Source of the DNA: Candidatus Aminicenantota bacterium
GTDB lineage: Bacteria > Acidobacteriota > Aminicenantia > Aminicenantales > Aminicenantaceae
NCBI GenBank assembly: GCA_023135995.1
Contig: JAGLRY010000406.1
Coordinates: 1 to 5,452, forward strand
Direction: 5' to 3'
Length of the DNA stretch: 5,452 bases
The notes under the pieces are model-generated. The model did no database searches. It was not told where the DNA came from and saw nothing but the letters and a program-made list of their open reading frames with translations. Within the stretch, counting starts at the first letter, position 1. Every line of letters starts with the position of its first letter. This document shows positions 5,268 through 5,452 of the stretch, piece by piece. The position numbers were made by a program, and so were the translations under genes.

Positions 5268-5452
5268 CTATCTTGCTGGCGGGGGGTATTTCTCAAAGAT
5301 CTTTGCAACAACGTCGTCGATGATCTTATCGATCTTTTCGGGAGTTGGATACGACGGAAGCGCCTTGGAAGCCATTCCTCTCCAGACCATTTCCTTCTGA
5401 TTTGCATCAACCATGTCGATGATGAGGGTGCCTTCTTCGTACTGCTGCACGC
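5268..5452 (-). CDS. DUF4136-type periplasmic/lipoprotein, C-terminal part (5' end outside window)
   Basis: Only the last 61 full codons and the TAG stop are present; the frame stays open to the right edge, so the start lies outside. The apparent first codon at 5450 is a GTG that here encodes an internal Val (VQQYEEGTLIIDMVD), not a start. The segment has the C-terminal signature of DUF4136 proteins as I know them: a strand EEGTLIIDMVDA, then the paired strand KEMVWRGMASKAL, then a helix with PTPEKIDKIIDDVVAKIFEKYPP. DUF4136 members are typically lipoproteins of about 180-200 residues of unknown function; the lipobox cannot be seen here. The next gene begins 26 nt later, which suggests co-transcription. 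The family call rests on about 60 residues, so it is probable rather than certain. Confidence 0.72.
   Translation of the reverse strand, partial: VQQYEEGTLIIDMVDANQKEMVWRGMASKALPSYPTPEKIDKIIDDVVAKIFEKYPPPAR

Noticed and set aside
5268..5450. A complete 60-codon gene starting at a GTG at 5450.
   Set aside because: The frame is open to the window edge, and the segment aligns to the C-terminal third of DUF4136 proteins, so this GTG is an internal Val codon.

Overview
The window is a single-strand block of envelope genes from a Gram-negative bacterium. All five coding regions lie on the minus strand, so gene order runs from the right edge to the left. Each of the four with a visible N-terminus starts with an export signal, and two are outer-membrane beta-barrels, which implies a double-membrane cell. 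Base composition looks moderate in the genes and clearly AT-rich in the one large intergenic gap. No rRNA, tRNA, mobile element or CRISPR array is visible, so taxonomy cannot be fixed. DUF3047, DUF4136 and the large 'carbohydrate-binding family V/XII'-type protein together fit a deltaproteobacterial (Desulfobacterota-like) or similar environmental lineage, but that is a weak inference.

Layout, in transcription order. (1) 5268-5452: C-terminal 61 codons of a DUF4136-type periplasmic/lipoprotein, cut by the right edge. (2) 3106-5241: a 711-residue exported protein with a conserved N-terminal domain, three degenerate W/Y-rich modules, an aromatic Gly/Tyr/Trp segment and a strongly basic Arg/Gln tail. 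It matches from memory the family that databases label 'carbohydrate-binding family V/XII'. It starts only 26 nt after gene 1. (3) 1642-3039: a 465-residue FadL/OMPP1-like outer-membrane transporter, 66 nt downstream, with a possible promoter of its own. (4) An AT-rich 229-bp gap (1413-1641) holding an imperfect hairpin, a sigma70-like promoter candidate and two abutting dyads. (5) 771-1412: a 213-residue small outer-membrane beta-barrel. (6) 1-745: a DUF3047 protein, complete at its N-terminus and cut by the left edge after 248 codons. It starts 25 nt after the barrel gene.

The genes probably form two transcription units: DUF4136 - large modular protein - FadL-like, and barrel - DUF3047. All products are predicted to act in the periplasm, outer membrane or at the surface. 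A shared role in surface structure or uptake of hydrophobic molecules is possible but is inference from location only. I see no sign of a defence, mobile or RNA-based system. The most interesting object is the large modular protein and its unexplained basic tail.
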